Shown here: positions 44,705-59,624 of the stretch, in pieces
Position numbering within the stretch: the first letter of the stretch is position 1
Layout: the number at the start of each line of letters is the position of its first letter
Assembly (NCBI GenBank): GCA_020744425.1
Contig: JAGMUV010000025.1
Coordinates: 248,001 to 312,000, forward strand
Origin: Dactylonectria macrodidyma
Taxonomy: Eukaryota; Ascomycota; Sordariomycetes; Hypocreales; Nectriaceae
Direction of reading: 5' to 3'
DNA: 64,000 bases
Notes under the pieces: generated by a model
Told to the model about the DNA's origin: nothing
The model's input: the letters and a program-made list of their open reading frames with translations, nothing else
Databases searched by the model: none
Made by a program: the position numbers and the translations under genes

Positions 44705-47700
44705 ATGCGGCTGTCCTCGATACTCGCACCCGTGCTGCTCTTCAGCCTTGTTGAAGCGCACCGTCCAAGCTATGGCGTCCAGTGCCAGCCGGACCACTGC
44801 CCCTGCCAAAATGAATGTGTCTTCCTGAAGCGGCATCACACGTGTTGTGAGAGGCCGGCTTCTCGAGGAAAGAAGGGCCGTGACCATCATATCTGCGGAC
44901 CTGGTATGTGAAATTCTGAAACTCCTTATACACTTTGAGCACCTCATTTTTAACCTTGTTTCCTCGTTTAGGCAAGGAATGCTGTGGCAAAGGCTGCTGC
45001 AGAGAAGGCTGGAAGTGCTCCACAGACGGCCTCTGCCGTCCCCCTGGCCATGGACCGTCCAAGGGCTGCACGACCTTTGTCACTACCATTGTGAAACCCA
45101 TCACCACAATTACAAAGCCCATTACTACACTCACGTATGGCGATGGAGAGACGACTGTTGTTCAGGATACCACAACTACCAGTGGAGGTGCTCCTCCACC
45201 AGGAACGACTGGAGTGACCACTTCTGAGCTTCCTGGGGAGCCTGAAACGACAGACGGCCCGTCGGGCGTCATCACTACGACGAATACTTTGGGAGAGACT
45301 GTGAGTACGCGTCTTGGATGCTCTTGTGGAACAATAAACTAATACTTGCCACGCAGATCATCACGACGAACCCTGTTACGTCCGGTCCCGCGACGACGAC
45401 GTCGGAGGGACCTTCGGGTACGCCGGGCATCTCGGAACCGATTACCATCACCAATCCGGATGGGCAGGTTACTACAATTTTGCCGCCCGGTCCCTCGACG
45501 ACTGAGGTCGTCACCAACCCAGATGGACAAGTGACTACTCTGCCGGATGGGCAGGTGACTACTATTTTGCCTCCTGGTGGAACTGAGGTTCCTACTGGGG
45601 TTGTGACGACGCTACCTGATGGCGAAGTCACAACAATCTTTCCCCCAGGTACTGAGCCAACCACCACCGGGGACGATACTGTACCAACAGGGGTTGTGAC
45701 AACGCTCCCGGATGGTCAAGTCACCACCATCTTGCCGCCAGACACTACCACTGGGGAGGGCAATCCTCCCACGGGAGTCGTAACGACCCTGCCTGATGGC
45801 CAAGTAACGACAATTTTGCCTCCTGGCACTGAGCCTACAACCACTGGAGACGACAACGCCCCAACAGGAGTTGTGACAACGCTTCCAGATGGTCAAGTTA
45901 CTACCTTACCCCCTGGAACCGAACCTACGACTACCGGTGATGACAACGCTCCCACAGGAGTAGTGACGACACTGCCTGATGGCCAGGTAACAACCGTCTT
46001 CCCCCCTGATACTACCACTACAGGAGAGGATAATGCTCCAACAGGAGTTGTGACGACTCTCCCAGACGGCCAGGTTACTACCATTTTCCCTCCTGAGACC
46101 ACCACCAACGTGGACGACACTCCTACCGGTGTTGTGACTACTCTTCCAGATGGCCAGGTCACTACCGTTTTCCCTCCTGACACTACCACCACTGAGGATG
46201 ATAATGTTCCGACAGGGGTTGTCACGACTCTTCCAGATGGCCAAGTCACTACCGTCTTCCCTCCTGAAACAACCACTAATGTTGACGACACCCCCACCGG
46301 CGTTGTGACTACGCTTCCGGATGGCGAGGTTACCACAATCTTTCCGCCCGGCACTACAACAACCGGTGTTGACGATACCCCTACCGGCGTCGTGACGACT
46401 CTCCCGGATGGTCAGGTTACTACTATATTCCCACCCGAAACTACCACAACTGGCGCTGGAGATACCACCACTAATGATGGTGGCGTCGTTACTACTCTTC
46501 CCGACGGACAAGTCACTACGATTTTTCCACCTGGTATAACCACAACTGATGCCGGAGACACCACCACTGAAGATGGCGGCGTTGTAACAACTCTCCCAGA
46601 CGGCCAGATCACCACAATCTTCCCTCCCGCTACCACTACAACCGACGGCGGAGAGCTCCCCTCAGGCGGCGTCGTGACTACGCTCCCAGATGGCCAGGTG
46701 ACGACCATCTTCCCTGTCCCTCCTGGGCCAACAACTACTACGGAGCCGCCGACTACTACTACCGACGTGCCACCTGGCGGTTGGATCATTCCTGTCACGA
46801 CGCCCGTTGACGATCCCAAGCCCACAGACGACGGATCTGTCATTCCGTGTAGCATGTGGTTCTTCCTCATTTGCATTCGATGGGACGACTTTAACATCTT
46901 TGGATGGGAGATTGTGCTTCCCCCCGGAATCTACCCACCCGGACCACCTCCGCCGTTCTCGATTGATCCCTCAGCTCTCTTCACCATTGACATCACTGGT
47001 GTTTTGCCAGAGTGGCCCGAGTTCACCATTGGCCCTGATCGCCAGCCTACCTTCCCACCTAAGCCATCCAACGGCCCTGATGGTGAGTGTGAGACTCAGA
47101 CTGCAGAGCTTTGTGCCACCAGGACCTCGTTCGGAGTTTCAGTCTCAGGAGAAGTAACTACCACGACAAACACGCAGGTCCTATCTACTTGTGGAACCGT
47201 GTATGGCTGCAACGTCCGAGACGTCAGCGTTACGCAGACGACGAGTGCAACAGAGACGGCCACGGGGACGCCCATCTCACACGTCGTGTATCCAAGGGAG
47301 GGTAGAAATGAGACGCTAGTCGGCGAGATTGAGGCCATACTAGTTGGACTTGTAGACGATTCGTCCAAGATCTACGCTTCTGATACGACATCGCTTGGTC
47401 TGAACTTCTGGCGGCTGCCGATCACGATTGAGCAAGCTGACGAACTGCGAAAGATCGAAGATGTAAGTGTCTTTGTATTGCGAGTAATGAATGCTTGAGC
47501 TGATAATTTGCAGGTTGGCTCAGTTATGGAGGAGTGCGACAACGCAGCCTACCCATGCTGGGATCCCACGATTGATCTGGTCTACCAAGCCGATGCACCT
47601 GCTCAGCTCACCTACGTTTCGTGGCCAGAGTCTCCGCGAGTTCTTCTATCAGAGCTGGATAATCGCTACTACTTTGACGATAGCAGTGGCCGGGACGTCG

Positions 47701-49648
47701 ATGTCTGGGTCATGGATACTGGCGCGACTGCAGACCACCCAGTGAGTATCGCCGTTCCATCGCTATTTGCTACGAGACTGACAATCGTGCCTAGGAATTT
47801 GATTTGATCAGAGACCGATTCGACTGGGTCATCAAAGTCCCCGACTGGGACGGTCAATCCCGTCAGGATGATTCCTACACTGATCTCGACGGCAACGCCA
47901 TCCTCAGCTCCCACGGAACGTCGATGCTCAGTCTCGTAGCCGGCAAGTCACTGGGCGTGGCAAAGAACATCAACGCCCACATCGCGCGTCTGCCTCGCAA
48001 GAAAAGAGCGGGCATGGGTTTCACGCCCGAAGACTACCTCGAGACGCTCTCCGAGGTTAACGACCGCATGAGTGGTGATGGCGCCACGGCCAGCGGCGTG
48101 TTGTTGCTGGCACAGATGTACCAGCGCCAGTTTTTCCTCCGGCTCAAGGGCGACGGCTCGACTGCTCCCCTGACGATTGACGGAGCGACGTTTGACGAGT
48201 CATTTGGCTTTGAGTGGCGGCTGCACACGCTGCTCCAGCAGATCATGGATAAGGGCACTATTGTCGTCACGGGCGCGGGTAATGTCCAGAGCGCGACTAT
48301 CGACGGTTGGCCGCAGAACTTTGGCAAGAACTCGGGCACTCTTCAGTTGCAAGATATCATCGTAGTCGGTGCCGTGACCCCTGGACAACCTGGCGACGGA
48401 GGTGTGCTGGTGTATGGTAGCACGGATCAGGCTGCCGGACTGCCTCATGTGTACGCGCCGGGATATGACATGCAGGTGGCGGACGGTAACCGACAACTCT
48501 GGAACGCTGACAAGACGGAGGGTATTATCAGGACTGGCAAGGGAACTTCAGACGGTATGATTTCGCTCCCTAATCCTGCAGCAGATGAAGATTGAGATGC
48601 TAACAGACTGAATGATGCAGCTTCGGCCATGACTGCAGGCCTCGTAGCCAACTTCCTCAGCCTCGTACGGCTCGGCCAACTCAACAACGCCGACGGAACG
48701 GCCGTGGCTAACACCCCGGCCGGCATCCGGAGCTACCTCCTAGCCAAGAGCTGGTCCCGCGGCCAGCTCCCCGGTGCCGATGGGACACTTGACCGCAACG
48801 GCATCTGCAACGCCCTCGATCTGTCCAAGCCGGCCTGCAGCTGGAACCCGAACCCTCCGTCTGGGGACCAGCGTCGACAGGAAGACAACAGCGGCGGCCA
48901 GTGCGAGATTCCGTTGGATCCGTCGACTACGACGGCTGGTGTTACTACTACGGTGGCGCCACCCCTGACGGACCTGCCGACTCTCACTGACATCGGCACC
49001 GGTATTGTAACGCCCTCCGGGAGTTCCTGCGCCGAAACGGGCACCGTGACGCAGTGTATCCCCGGATCCGGAGGCCAATCCGCCTGCGTCGAGAACCCAA
49101 CATGCGTCTCATGGGTCAACACGATGCCTCCTACGACTACCGAAGCACCCCCTCCTCCAGTAACCACTACTGAAGCACCCCCTGTAGTAACAGAACCCCC
49201 CGTGACACCACTCGAGCTCAAGCCCGTGGTATGTGTCGACGAGAACACGCTTCCGGGCCACGGTGACATCAACGGTGACACGCAGGGTAACCTGGCTGAT
49301 GTCTTCTGCGAGGTCGAGCCGCTAGACAACGGCGTGTCCGACATGGGTCCTGGGGATCAGCCTCTCGAAAGGCTGCGCGAGGCTAACGATGAGATTCATT
49401 ATTACTACTCCATCTCGTGGGTCGACGGCTGCGTCACGACCGTTGATCGTCAGGATGTGCTGGCGCCGATTGGAGATGGCGGGGCGTCGTGTAAGGACAT
49501 TCTTATCTCGACGTACAGCAACTGTGAGTTTCACTTTCCCTGTGGTTATCAAGATCCATGCTAATAATATGTGATAGGTAACAATGGTGGTGTTGGTGGC
49601 TACATCGATGCCGGCTGTCTTCGCTACCAGTTCATCGGAGGCCAGTAG
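44705..49648 (+). CDS. Large secreted subtilisin-like (S8) protease with Thr-rich repeats
   Basis: Predicted extracellular or wall-associated serine protease of 1531 residues. Exons are 44705-44903, 44972-45300, 45357-47462, 47514-47741, 47795-48554, 48621-49523 and 49578-49648. The signal peptide (MRLSSILAPVLLFSLVEA) is followed by a Cys-rich module (about 25-95, with KECCGKGCCREGWKC) resembling small chitin-binding or knottin-like modules. A mucin-like Thr/Pro region with 13 copies of GVVTTLPDG spans about residues 255-640. The subtilase domain has Asp946 in VWVMDTGAT, His994 in SSHGTSMLSLVAG, oxyanion Asn1117 in VVTGAGNV and Ser1206 in GKGTSDASAMTAG; the fifth intron lies just after the nucleophile. 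The C-terminus has further Cys and Thr/Pro stretches (PPTTTEAPPPP) and ends IDAGCLRYQFIGGQ. The triad is complete, so it is probably active. Repeats likely act as an O-glycosylated spacer (inference). Confidence 0.85.
45597..46760 (+). repeat. Coding tandem repeat, about 84-93 bp unit, 13 copies
   Basis: Thirteen units each start with the codons for GVVTTLPDG(Q/E)(V/I)TT and continue with a variable PP-x-TTT-x-D segment, so unit length varies from about 28 to 32 residues. Codon choice differs between copies while the protein is conserved, indicating an older, selected repeat than the Asn-rich array at 13.9 kb. Confidence 0.9.
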
Positions 49649-49836
49649 GTCGCCATGCATTACTATTCTGATTCGTCTTTCTTTCCATTTTTTATTCAGT
49701 GAGAGAAAGCATGCATATATAATTTAGACCATTTGATATCCGCCAATCGGCAACATGGCGTCGCTCAACTTTTAGCTTTCATGGACAAAGCCCCTTCAAG
49801 ATCATTTCATGCCCCTCCTGGTGTTACTTGATGCCA

Positions 49837-50549
49837 TTATTTTGTTCTCCTGTGCAAGAATCGGCTCGCTTTCTTCCACACCCTTTGTAGCGACGACCGA
49901 CCTTGGCTCTGCGTAACATCATTGATTGTCGGGTTCTTGGAGAGAATCACCTGGCAAACAACTTCAGCAGCAAACTCTTCCTCCAGTCCCACTCCGTTCA
50001 AAGCTGAGACAATGTGAAATCTCGCGCCAATGCTGCGGCTGAAAGCCTCGCCGTCTTGCTCTGGCACGGCCCAGTCCTCCCGCGGCCGGTCCGTTTTCGT
50101 AGCTAAAACCCACACGGAAAGCCAGTTCTTTATCTGGCCCGAAGGACTGGCTGTGGATTTCATGCAGAGCTTCCAAGCTGGCCCGGTTTGTGACGGTGTA
50201 GACGAGGAAGAAGGTATCGCCGCCCTTTACGAGATCCTGATGCCAGGCCCAATGGGTGGAAGCTTCACCTGTGGACATCATGCTAAAGTTGAGTGTATCG
50301 GCGCAATCTTCAACGTAGACTAACTTTTGGTACTTGCCATCATCGGTAGGGTCGTACTCTTCTAGCATCTGGCCAAAGGCGAGCTGGTATGTTCATTAAT
50401 AGCTGTGGTGTCTTGTGGAAGGTGGATGAAGCTTCTGATGACGAACTTACTCGTTGTAGAATGGAGCGTCGCCCACTGCATGGAGCTCCTAAGACTGTAA
50501 TGTTGATGGGATCTCTTTTGTTATTGGAGAGGCATTCACGAGTGGTCGC
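49837..50549 (-). pseudogene. Degraded Ras-like small GTPase
   Basis: An exon ending at 50451 carries INITVLGAPCSGRRSILQR, equivalent to the Ras P-loop, but Arg replaces the essential Lys of GxxxxGK(S/T). After a 67-bp GT-AG intron (50384-50450) the frame continues QMLEEYDPTDDGKYQKLVYV (switch I), then MMSTGEAS where Ras has DTAGQE, then DTFFLVYTVTNRASLEALHE. Near 50150-50170 the frame must change by one base before NWLSVWVLATKTDRP (the NKxD-like box) and the SA box. No start codon is found in the frame of the first exon. The protein ends FLHRRTK, without a CaaX box. Loss of the P-loop Lys and DxxG plus the frameshift argue for a relic, although an atypical pseudo-GTPase with an assembly error is possible. 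Confidence 0.65.
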
Positions 50550-53791
<3,242 letters not shown>

Positions 53792-54018
53792 TTGTTGAGC
53801 AAGAGCAGGAACGCTTTCAACATGTAAATACTTTGAAATAGACTATTACATACCACGACTAGAAGGCTCTGATAACGATATTGTCTCGTAAGTGAGCCAA
53901 TGTCCGTCTTGGAGAGACCCTGGCCCGCCATGCTGTCTTGGTTCTCTTAGCACCGAAGAGATTCACACGTAACCTCATCTCACTGTCACTGTAAACAACG
54001 CATATATCCCTTCCGAGT
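53792..54018. other. Short convergent intergenic gap
   Basis: 227 bp between the GMC stop and the stop of the ankyrin-subtilase gene. Nothing further seen. Confidence 0.5.
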
Positions 54019-57000
54019 CTAGTTTCCCTGAGCAAGCTTCACTCCAAACTCAACAAACCGCTTAATACAGGCCAGCTTCGCCTCTGGGCTGGAACCTCGG
54101 GCTCGTGTACGCTCCAGTATATCACTAATCTTGTCTAATTCCTCCCAGACCTGGATGAAATTGTTGTGCGTCTTCTTTCCTAGGCTACGAAACGCTGCTC
54201 TCATGGCGTCAGGTCTCGCCACCAGGTCGCCGCCGTTGTCCGGGATGGCTATGCCCACGATCGGTCCCGTATTCTGGTTCGCAGTTTTGACCGCTAGGAT
54301 GCTCGCCTTGACGCAATAGATGACCATGGCTGCGAGCCCAGCGGCTAGGGCGGTGGCCACGCTCGAACCCGTCTCGTACTTGAAGTCCACGACGCGGTTC
54401 GTAACGCCTCCTGATGAGGGCATGTCGAAGGAACTGTTGCCCACCTGGTCCTTGACTACGTCGACACCCGGTAACACAAACGTGATGCCGTCGTCCTGAG
54501 TCCACTCGAAGACTGTGCCATCAGCACGCGCAGCCCCGATGCGGAAAAAATCGTCGGGCCAGGGGCCACTAGGGTAGTCGAGCTCGGAGAATTTGCCTTC
54601 ATCGGGAGATGAGCAAAACATAAGGACCTTGTTCTCGACAGCCTTTTGTAGTACTGTGTGTACTAGAGTTTTCGAGTTAGCACTTGACTGAAGACAAATA
54701 TCCCTTCCCTGCTGAGCGGTGTTCCAAGTGGCCTCACTCAGACCCATGCCCCAAGACCCATCAAACAATACAAGACGGTAGTCAAACTAAGTAGAGGCTT
54801 ACATGTGTCTTTAACGCCATTGCTTCCCTTCGGCATCGGGAGTGTCCACGACATGGAAATGATGGTCGCCTTCTTGTCAAGCGCAGCTTGAACGGCCTAC
54901 GACTGTTGTCAGCAATGCCAGTCGATTTTCTTCACCTGCTCCTAGGGCAAACATCATCTTACCAAAGCCGCGTACTTCCTATCGATTTGGTTCTTTCCGT
55001 CAGGACCATCATACGTTCTGAGTCTTATCGGGTAGACCTTGGCCATGGGACATATGCGCAAGATCATGCTGGCCATGACCGTACCATGACCTCTCGCTGA
55101 CGAGAACGGGGGCCTCACTTTGCCATCATGATAGTCAAAGCTTTTCCCTTCGAGAACATGATTAGACAGAGATGAATCGAACGTGTCTATTCCGTCGTCA
55201 ATTAGGGCTATGACGACGTCGTCTTCTACACGCTCTGGCGTGCCCTGGCCCTTCCTTGACTCCTTAAAGTCTTTGAGTGTACTCTCCCAGAAGGGCATCA
55301 TCTCGCTTGCAAACCTGGACGTAGAGTCCAGCCACCTATGGGAATTGACGCCTTTTACCGGTGCAGAGGTTGTGAGGGGCGCATCGCGAGACGTGGCCTT
55401 GCGTTGGTCATCTGTGCCTGCATCTCGAGTTATGAGCTCGATCCGACGAGGCTCTATGGGTACCTGGCTGCCCTGTTCGCTTGATCCAACATGTGCCACA
55501 TCAATTTCTTTGGAATTCCTGTTGAGTCTCTCTTGGAAGTCGTGAACTTTTTGGTTGATCCAGCGGGGACTGTCAAGCACCTTGTCCGGTCAGCCTGGGT
55601 ATGCAGCTGAGAATCAAGCATCGACTTACCTTATCCAAGGGCGGCTTGAAGAGATAGATCTTTTCAAGTTGTGTTAAACTCGGCAGCCCTTCTGGCTCAC
55701 TCCAGGCCCGAAGCACGGCATTACTACCACTCCACCTCAACGATAGTTCCTTTAGCTGCCGGTTTGGAAGCATTTCAGTGTCCTTGGGATGCTTGTTCGT
55801 AGGAGCCTCCACCTCCGAAGCCTTGCTGCCCACGTGCAGGATAGTTTCCGGGTCGAGATCAGTCTTCTGCCAATCAAGCCGCTCGACGACAAACCGTTCA
55901 AGGGCTTGCTGAATAGCCTGGTCACTATGGATCTTCTCGCCCGAGTCTCCGGAGTCTTGGACGGACAATCTGATGATGTGGCGTACGCCTTTCTTGTAAA
56001 GCCAATCGAAGAAGTATGTCATGTCTTTGCGTCCTAGAGCCCCCAGTTGACCTCCGGATTGCAGCTCGGCATCGCGTTCGTTATCAGCCAAGCGACCCTT
56101 GAGACGCACTTCGACCTGCGGAAAGGTGACGTAGTTGAGCACACTGTCGAACTTGAGACCAGATCTCTCGTCTGCGCCGAACCGCTTGATGAAGTCGTTC
56201 CAGAAGATTCGGCGTGGGAGGCGATCATAGTCGAAGCCGATTTGTATGTCTGAGAATCGAATATTAGTGACAACTCACATACTGCATTCGCTCTTAAGCT
56301 CACCACTCATATTTGAACCATACAGGAAGGATATGGCCATCTCAGCACTTCTCGTCCTCATATAATGCAGCTTGAGGCTGAGCAGGATCTCCTTCGAGTT
56401 CTTGTTCCATATCGTCATGTTGCCCTTGTCCGCGGTAGTGGTCTTCCGAGACGGGTGCGAAGGCCTCGCAGGAGGCCTGCTTTGGCTTGGCATTCCATCG
56501 ACGCGTGCTGAGTTGATGCGTTTTATTGGAGTATTAGGTGCAGGTTCCATCTGTTGAAATGTAGGTAGTAATCCAGTCGCCAGATGGGGATAATCGCCTC
56601 GTACATCTCGTCTTGCTGGTTCTGCCGCTTCTCTTAGCCGGATCGCCTCTTCTGCCTTCTTTTTCTGGCGCAGCTTCTCGCGATCGCTCAACTTCTCTTC
56701 GGCCTTATTTTCACCCGGGTTCTTGTCCGCGATTTCATCGCGATTGGGCTTGGCTACCGCATGAGGGGCATCTCTCTCGCTAGGACGAGAGTTGAGTGTT
56801 TCTTTGATGCCTCTGTGAGCAGTTCTATCGCCCGCCGCGGCTTCGTCAGTTCGATCTGAACTTGTCGATTGAGCTTTCTTCGCTGTCCAATCATTGAATT
56901 TCTTTGTGATGATAATCTTGGACTTTTGATGTTCTCGAAACACGGAATAGTTGCTCTTGTCAGTCAAGTCGAGAAATGTCGTCTTAGGCCTTGGCTTGCT

Positions 57001-57708
57001 TTGAACGGCGCTCAAGTCTCGCTGGATAAACAGGGAGATGAGATCGGCCCTGATGTCGGTACAATGCGAAAAGGTGACGGCATAGTGCATTGGCGTCTTC
57101 CCTAGGTCGTCTTGGACGGCTAGCGCCTCATCGCTCGCGTTTTCGATCATCATCCTGGTTGTTGTTGGATTGAAGTTCTCCTTTAACGCGATATGAAGAC
57201 ACGTTTTCCCCTCCTGGGCCTTCATACAGAAGGAATCGTCCAGGCATTGCATGAAGTCCAGACCAATCTCCTCTTGAATTTGGCCTTGCTCGCAAGCTGA
57301 AATCATGCAGCTAACAAGTTGGTGATTGGCTGCCCTGACAGCCATAAAAACGGGGTTGTGGCCATCTTGATTTGAGTACTTGAGGAGATCCGGATATTTC
57401 CCAACAAGACCCCGAACAAGGAGCTCAACGTGCTCTGATTCGATTTCGTCGCTGTGCTTGACTATTTCGACTAATGTATGGAGCAGATTTCCTGATATCT
57501 TGGCCGACGACTTGCCGGCGATGTCGTCAAACTCAGCAAAAAATTCATCGACGTCGTCTTGAGTGAAGTACTTTCTTCTTTTGATCGTTTTGCCTGCTGT
57601 CCGAAAGCGCTCTTCGTAGTTCTCCTCTCGTTTCGCCTGGATATCGTCTACTACCTCGGGGTCAAATTCGTCTTCGAAACCGTCATCAGGGTCCCACTCT
57701 AGCGCCAT
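54019..57708 (-). CDS. Intracellular ankyrin-subtilase (S8) protease
   Basis: Five exons: 56304-57708, 55630-56249, 54963-55580, 54803-54896 and 54019-54662; 1126 residues, no signal peptide. The acidic N-terminus (MALEWDPDDGFEDEFDPE) precedes ankyrin-like repeats (about 75-230: DGHNPVFMAVRAANHQLVSC, EGKTCLHIALKENFNPTTTR, LGKTPMHYAV), then a charged Lys/Glu-rich linker (about 260-400). A conserved linker domain (FDYDRLPRRIFWNDF) leads to the peptidase. The triad is Asp803 in VIALIDDGID, His840 in ARGHGTVMASM and Ser1013 in YETGSSVATALAAG. The usual oxyanion Asn motif is replaced by LMFCSSPDEG. The fourth intron (140 bp) ends at CTCTAG after a GCTAAC branch site; splicing there joins VKDT to LHTVLQKAVENK. 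An upstream ORF extension with a Gln run (CAA repeat) is probably leader. Intracellular S8 proteases of this kind act in fungal regulated cell death (HET-Q2 type); that role here is inference. Confidence 0.8.
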
Positions 57709-57735
57709 TGGAAACAACGTGGTTCTGAATGTGCT

Positions 57736-57769
<34 letters not shown>

Positions 57770-58146
57770 CCAGGACGCAGGTTGAATGCGTGGAGGCGAG
57801 CCGAAGAATATGACCCGCCAACAATAGAGCTGCATGGGATCATGCGTCTCAGCCCTGCTCCCTGTTGACCAGTCTGGTGATGCGGTATTTTCATCATCCT
57901 TGTCCCTGAACTAATACTCACTGAGGCTGAGACCATGTAAATTGCACAGTGTAAGCGACATGTACAGGGATGATTTTGGCCCCCAAATGTCAGCGTCACG
58001 CAGTGCTTTCTCTTCCTGGACATGAATCAAATGAGTAGATTGTGATAAATATCTCACTCAATGGACAGACATCTTGGGCGGGCGTGGGTTGGTCCCAATG
58101 CGATTATTGTTGCTTGAATATTCGTCTCACCTCTTCTCACTTAACA
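57709..58146. promoter_or_regulatory. Divergent promoter with (TTG)11 microsatellite
   Basis: 438 bp separate the start codons of the ankyrin-subtilase and the 293-residue protein. Eleven TTG units lie at 57736-57768 (CAA repeats in the leader of the minus-strand gene). The shared region makes co-expression likely. Confidence 0.5.
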
Positions 58147-59028
58147 ATGGCTGGTATCACTCACGAGCCAGAAGACGGTGTTAACCCGATGCACTTTGGC
58201 CTGTATGAGGCTGGAGGAGAGGAAGGCAGTGGCTTCCATGTCTTCAACATTGCACCAAACCATTACCATCGAGCTGAAGTGCTTCAACGCTCCGGCGCTA
58301 TCGACATCACTTGTGATCTCGAAAGAGTCCTGCATGGAGCCATGTCGGCCGATAGCGACTACTATGCTACTCTCATGGTCATGCACTGGTCTTTCAAGGC
58401 TAAGAACACTCGCCGCATCTCGGAGGCCAACATTGAGCTTCTTTTCGAACCCGGCCTCAGTGGCAGCGATATAGAGGTCGAACAAGTTTCCTTCAAGGAT
58501 ACATACAGCCTCATGCCAACGACTCAGCAGGAGAGCATCACCCAGGGAGGTGAAGCCAACATTGGTGTGGCATATGGAGCCAGCATCGGCGTTGGTGCAA
58601 AATGGGAGAAAACTGTGAGCGCCGAAAAGACGGATGCCATCACGCTTTACGGCGTAAGACAGCTTGTCAACAACATACCACCATATCGTATAGCTAGGTG
58701 GATTGTCTCCGAGAATGAGACACAGCCGGCAGGTATTCCAGCCTCTCTTAAGGTAGCAGTCCTCGTTTCAAGGCAAGATCGGGAGCAGTTCACCTGCAAG
58801 GTGGGCTTCTCTTGCAAGACAGACAGGAAGACGGCAGTTCAGAGTCTCTTCAAGAAGATTCCCAAGGATGATCCCATCATTTTCCAACCAAACCCACGAG
58901 ACAAAGGGACAAGGCCAAGCAGAAATGTTTCATACGGCCATGATGAGCTAGGAAGCGTGGACATCGATGAGTACTGTGATGTGACTTTTAGGACCATCAT
59001 CAAGGATGGTCAGAAAGTATGGAAGTAG
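58147..59028 (+). CDS. Uncharacterised 293-residue protein, predicted beta-rich
   Basis: Intronless; starts MAGITHEPEDGVNPMHFGLY after a TTAACA context. No signal peptide and no long hydrophobic helix. The middle contains strand-like, alternating segments: RISEANIELLFEPG, DTYSLMPTTQQESITQGGEA, then ANIGVAYGASIGVGAKWEKT and DAITLYGVRQLVNN. The Gly/Ala-rich alternating stretch (about residues 138-160) looks like an amphipathic beta-hairpin. The C-terminus (DIDEYCDVTFRTIIKDGQKV) is hydrophilic. I do not recognise a named family; similar Pro-Thr/Gly-rich beta segments occur in uncharacterised fungal proteins. Its divergent pairing with an intracellular subtilase and its closeness to an NLR-like gene suggest a cleaved executor or substrate, but this is inference only. 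Confidence 0.6.
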   Translation: MAGITHEPEDGVNPMHFGLYEAGGEEGSGFHVFNIAPNHYHRAEVLQRSGAIDITCDLERVLHGAMSADSDYYATLMVMHWSFKAKNTRRISEANIELLFEPGLSGSDIEVEQVSFKDTYSLMPTTQQESITQGGEANIGVAYGASIGVGAKWEKTVSAEKTDAITLYGVRQLVNNIPPYRIARWIVSENETQPAGIPASLKVAVLVSRQDREQFTCKVGFSCKTDRKTAVQSLFKKIPKDDPIIFQPNPRDKGTRPSRNVSYGHDELGSVDIDEYCDVTFRTIIKDGQKVWK

Positions 59029-59624
59029 TGGATCATCCTGTATAATAGATTCGTGAGTCTTGCTTACTAGTCTGGCTTCAACTTGAAGCACTTGTTCGCT
59101 GTGTTTGTCATTTGGGCTGCTTCTGATATTCATTATATCTGTTCTTACGAGTGCAGATGTTCTCCACCACAACTAGCATTACAGTCCATCTTTGAGAAAT
59201 TCACCTTGTTGCGATGAACAGCAGTGAGAAATCACAATCGCAACCATCATTTCCCTCTACAATCATACCGCCTCACAAAGACCTGGGGTACTTCGTACTA
59301 CGTACTACGTATTCCGCTATGCATCTGTCATCAAGTGCGACGCTTTGGAGAGCGATCATCCTGACATTGACAGTGTTGATACGAAAGCGGCACTGGGCAC
59401 CTGAGCAGTATTGAAACTAGGCAACAAGGGAGCTGCATCATCACCGCTCAGAGCCAATAAGATGATGCCAGACTGACTGGGGCTGCGGCCGCCTCCAGGG
59501 CCGCTTACGCAAGTAATAGTTGTCTTGCGACGTGCAAACCTGGACTTGACCATTCCTTCGTCGTCTGCCCTGGTGGTGAGCCTCAATCCGACTCGATGCG
59601 AACTCAACTGAAGCCAAAGCAACG
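59029..59624. other. Intergenic, no gene seen
   Basis: About 0.6 kb between the 293-residue protein and the NLR-like gene. Contains a short run of TACGTACTACGTA near 59300. Presumably the promoter of the NLR-like gene. Confidence 0.5.

Noticed and set aside
45275..46897. Antisense ORFs over the Thr-rich repeat of the secreted subtilase
   Set aside because: Repeat-driven shadows; the sense frame is spliced into a complete protease.
54663..54802. Reading the fourth intron of the ankyrin-subtilase as coding (GMGLSEATWNTAQQGRD)
   Set aside because: It would need a 16- or 29-bp intron; the 140-bp intron has a GTAAGC donor, a GCTAAC branch site and a CTCTAG acceptor, and gives the family spacing between ISMSW and KVLMFCS.
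57709..58023. 105-codon N-terminal extension of the ankyrin-subtilase including an 11-Gln run
   Set aside because: It is translation of the CAA-repeat leader within the divergent promoter; MALEWDPDDG at 57708 looks like the natural start. Not fully excluded.
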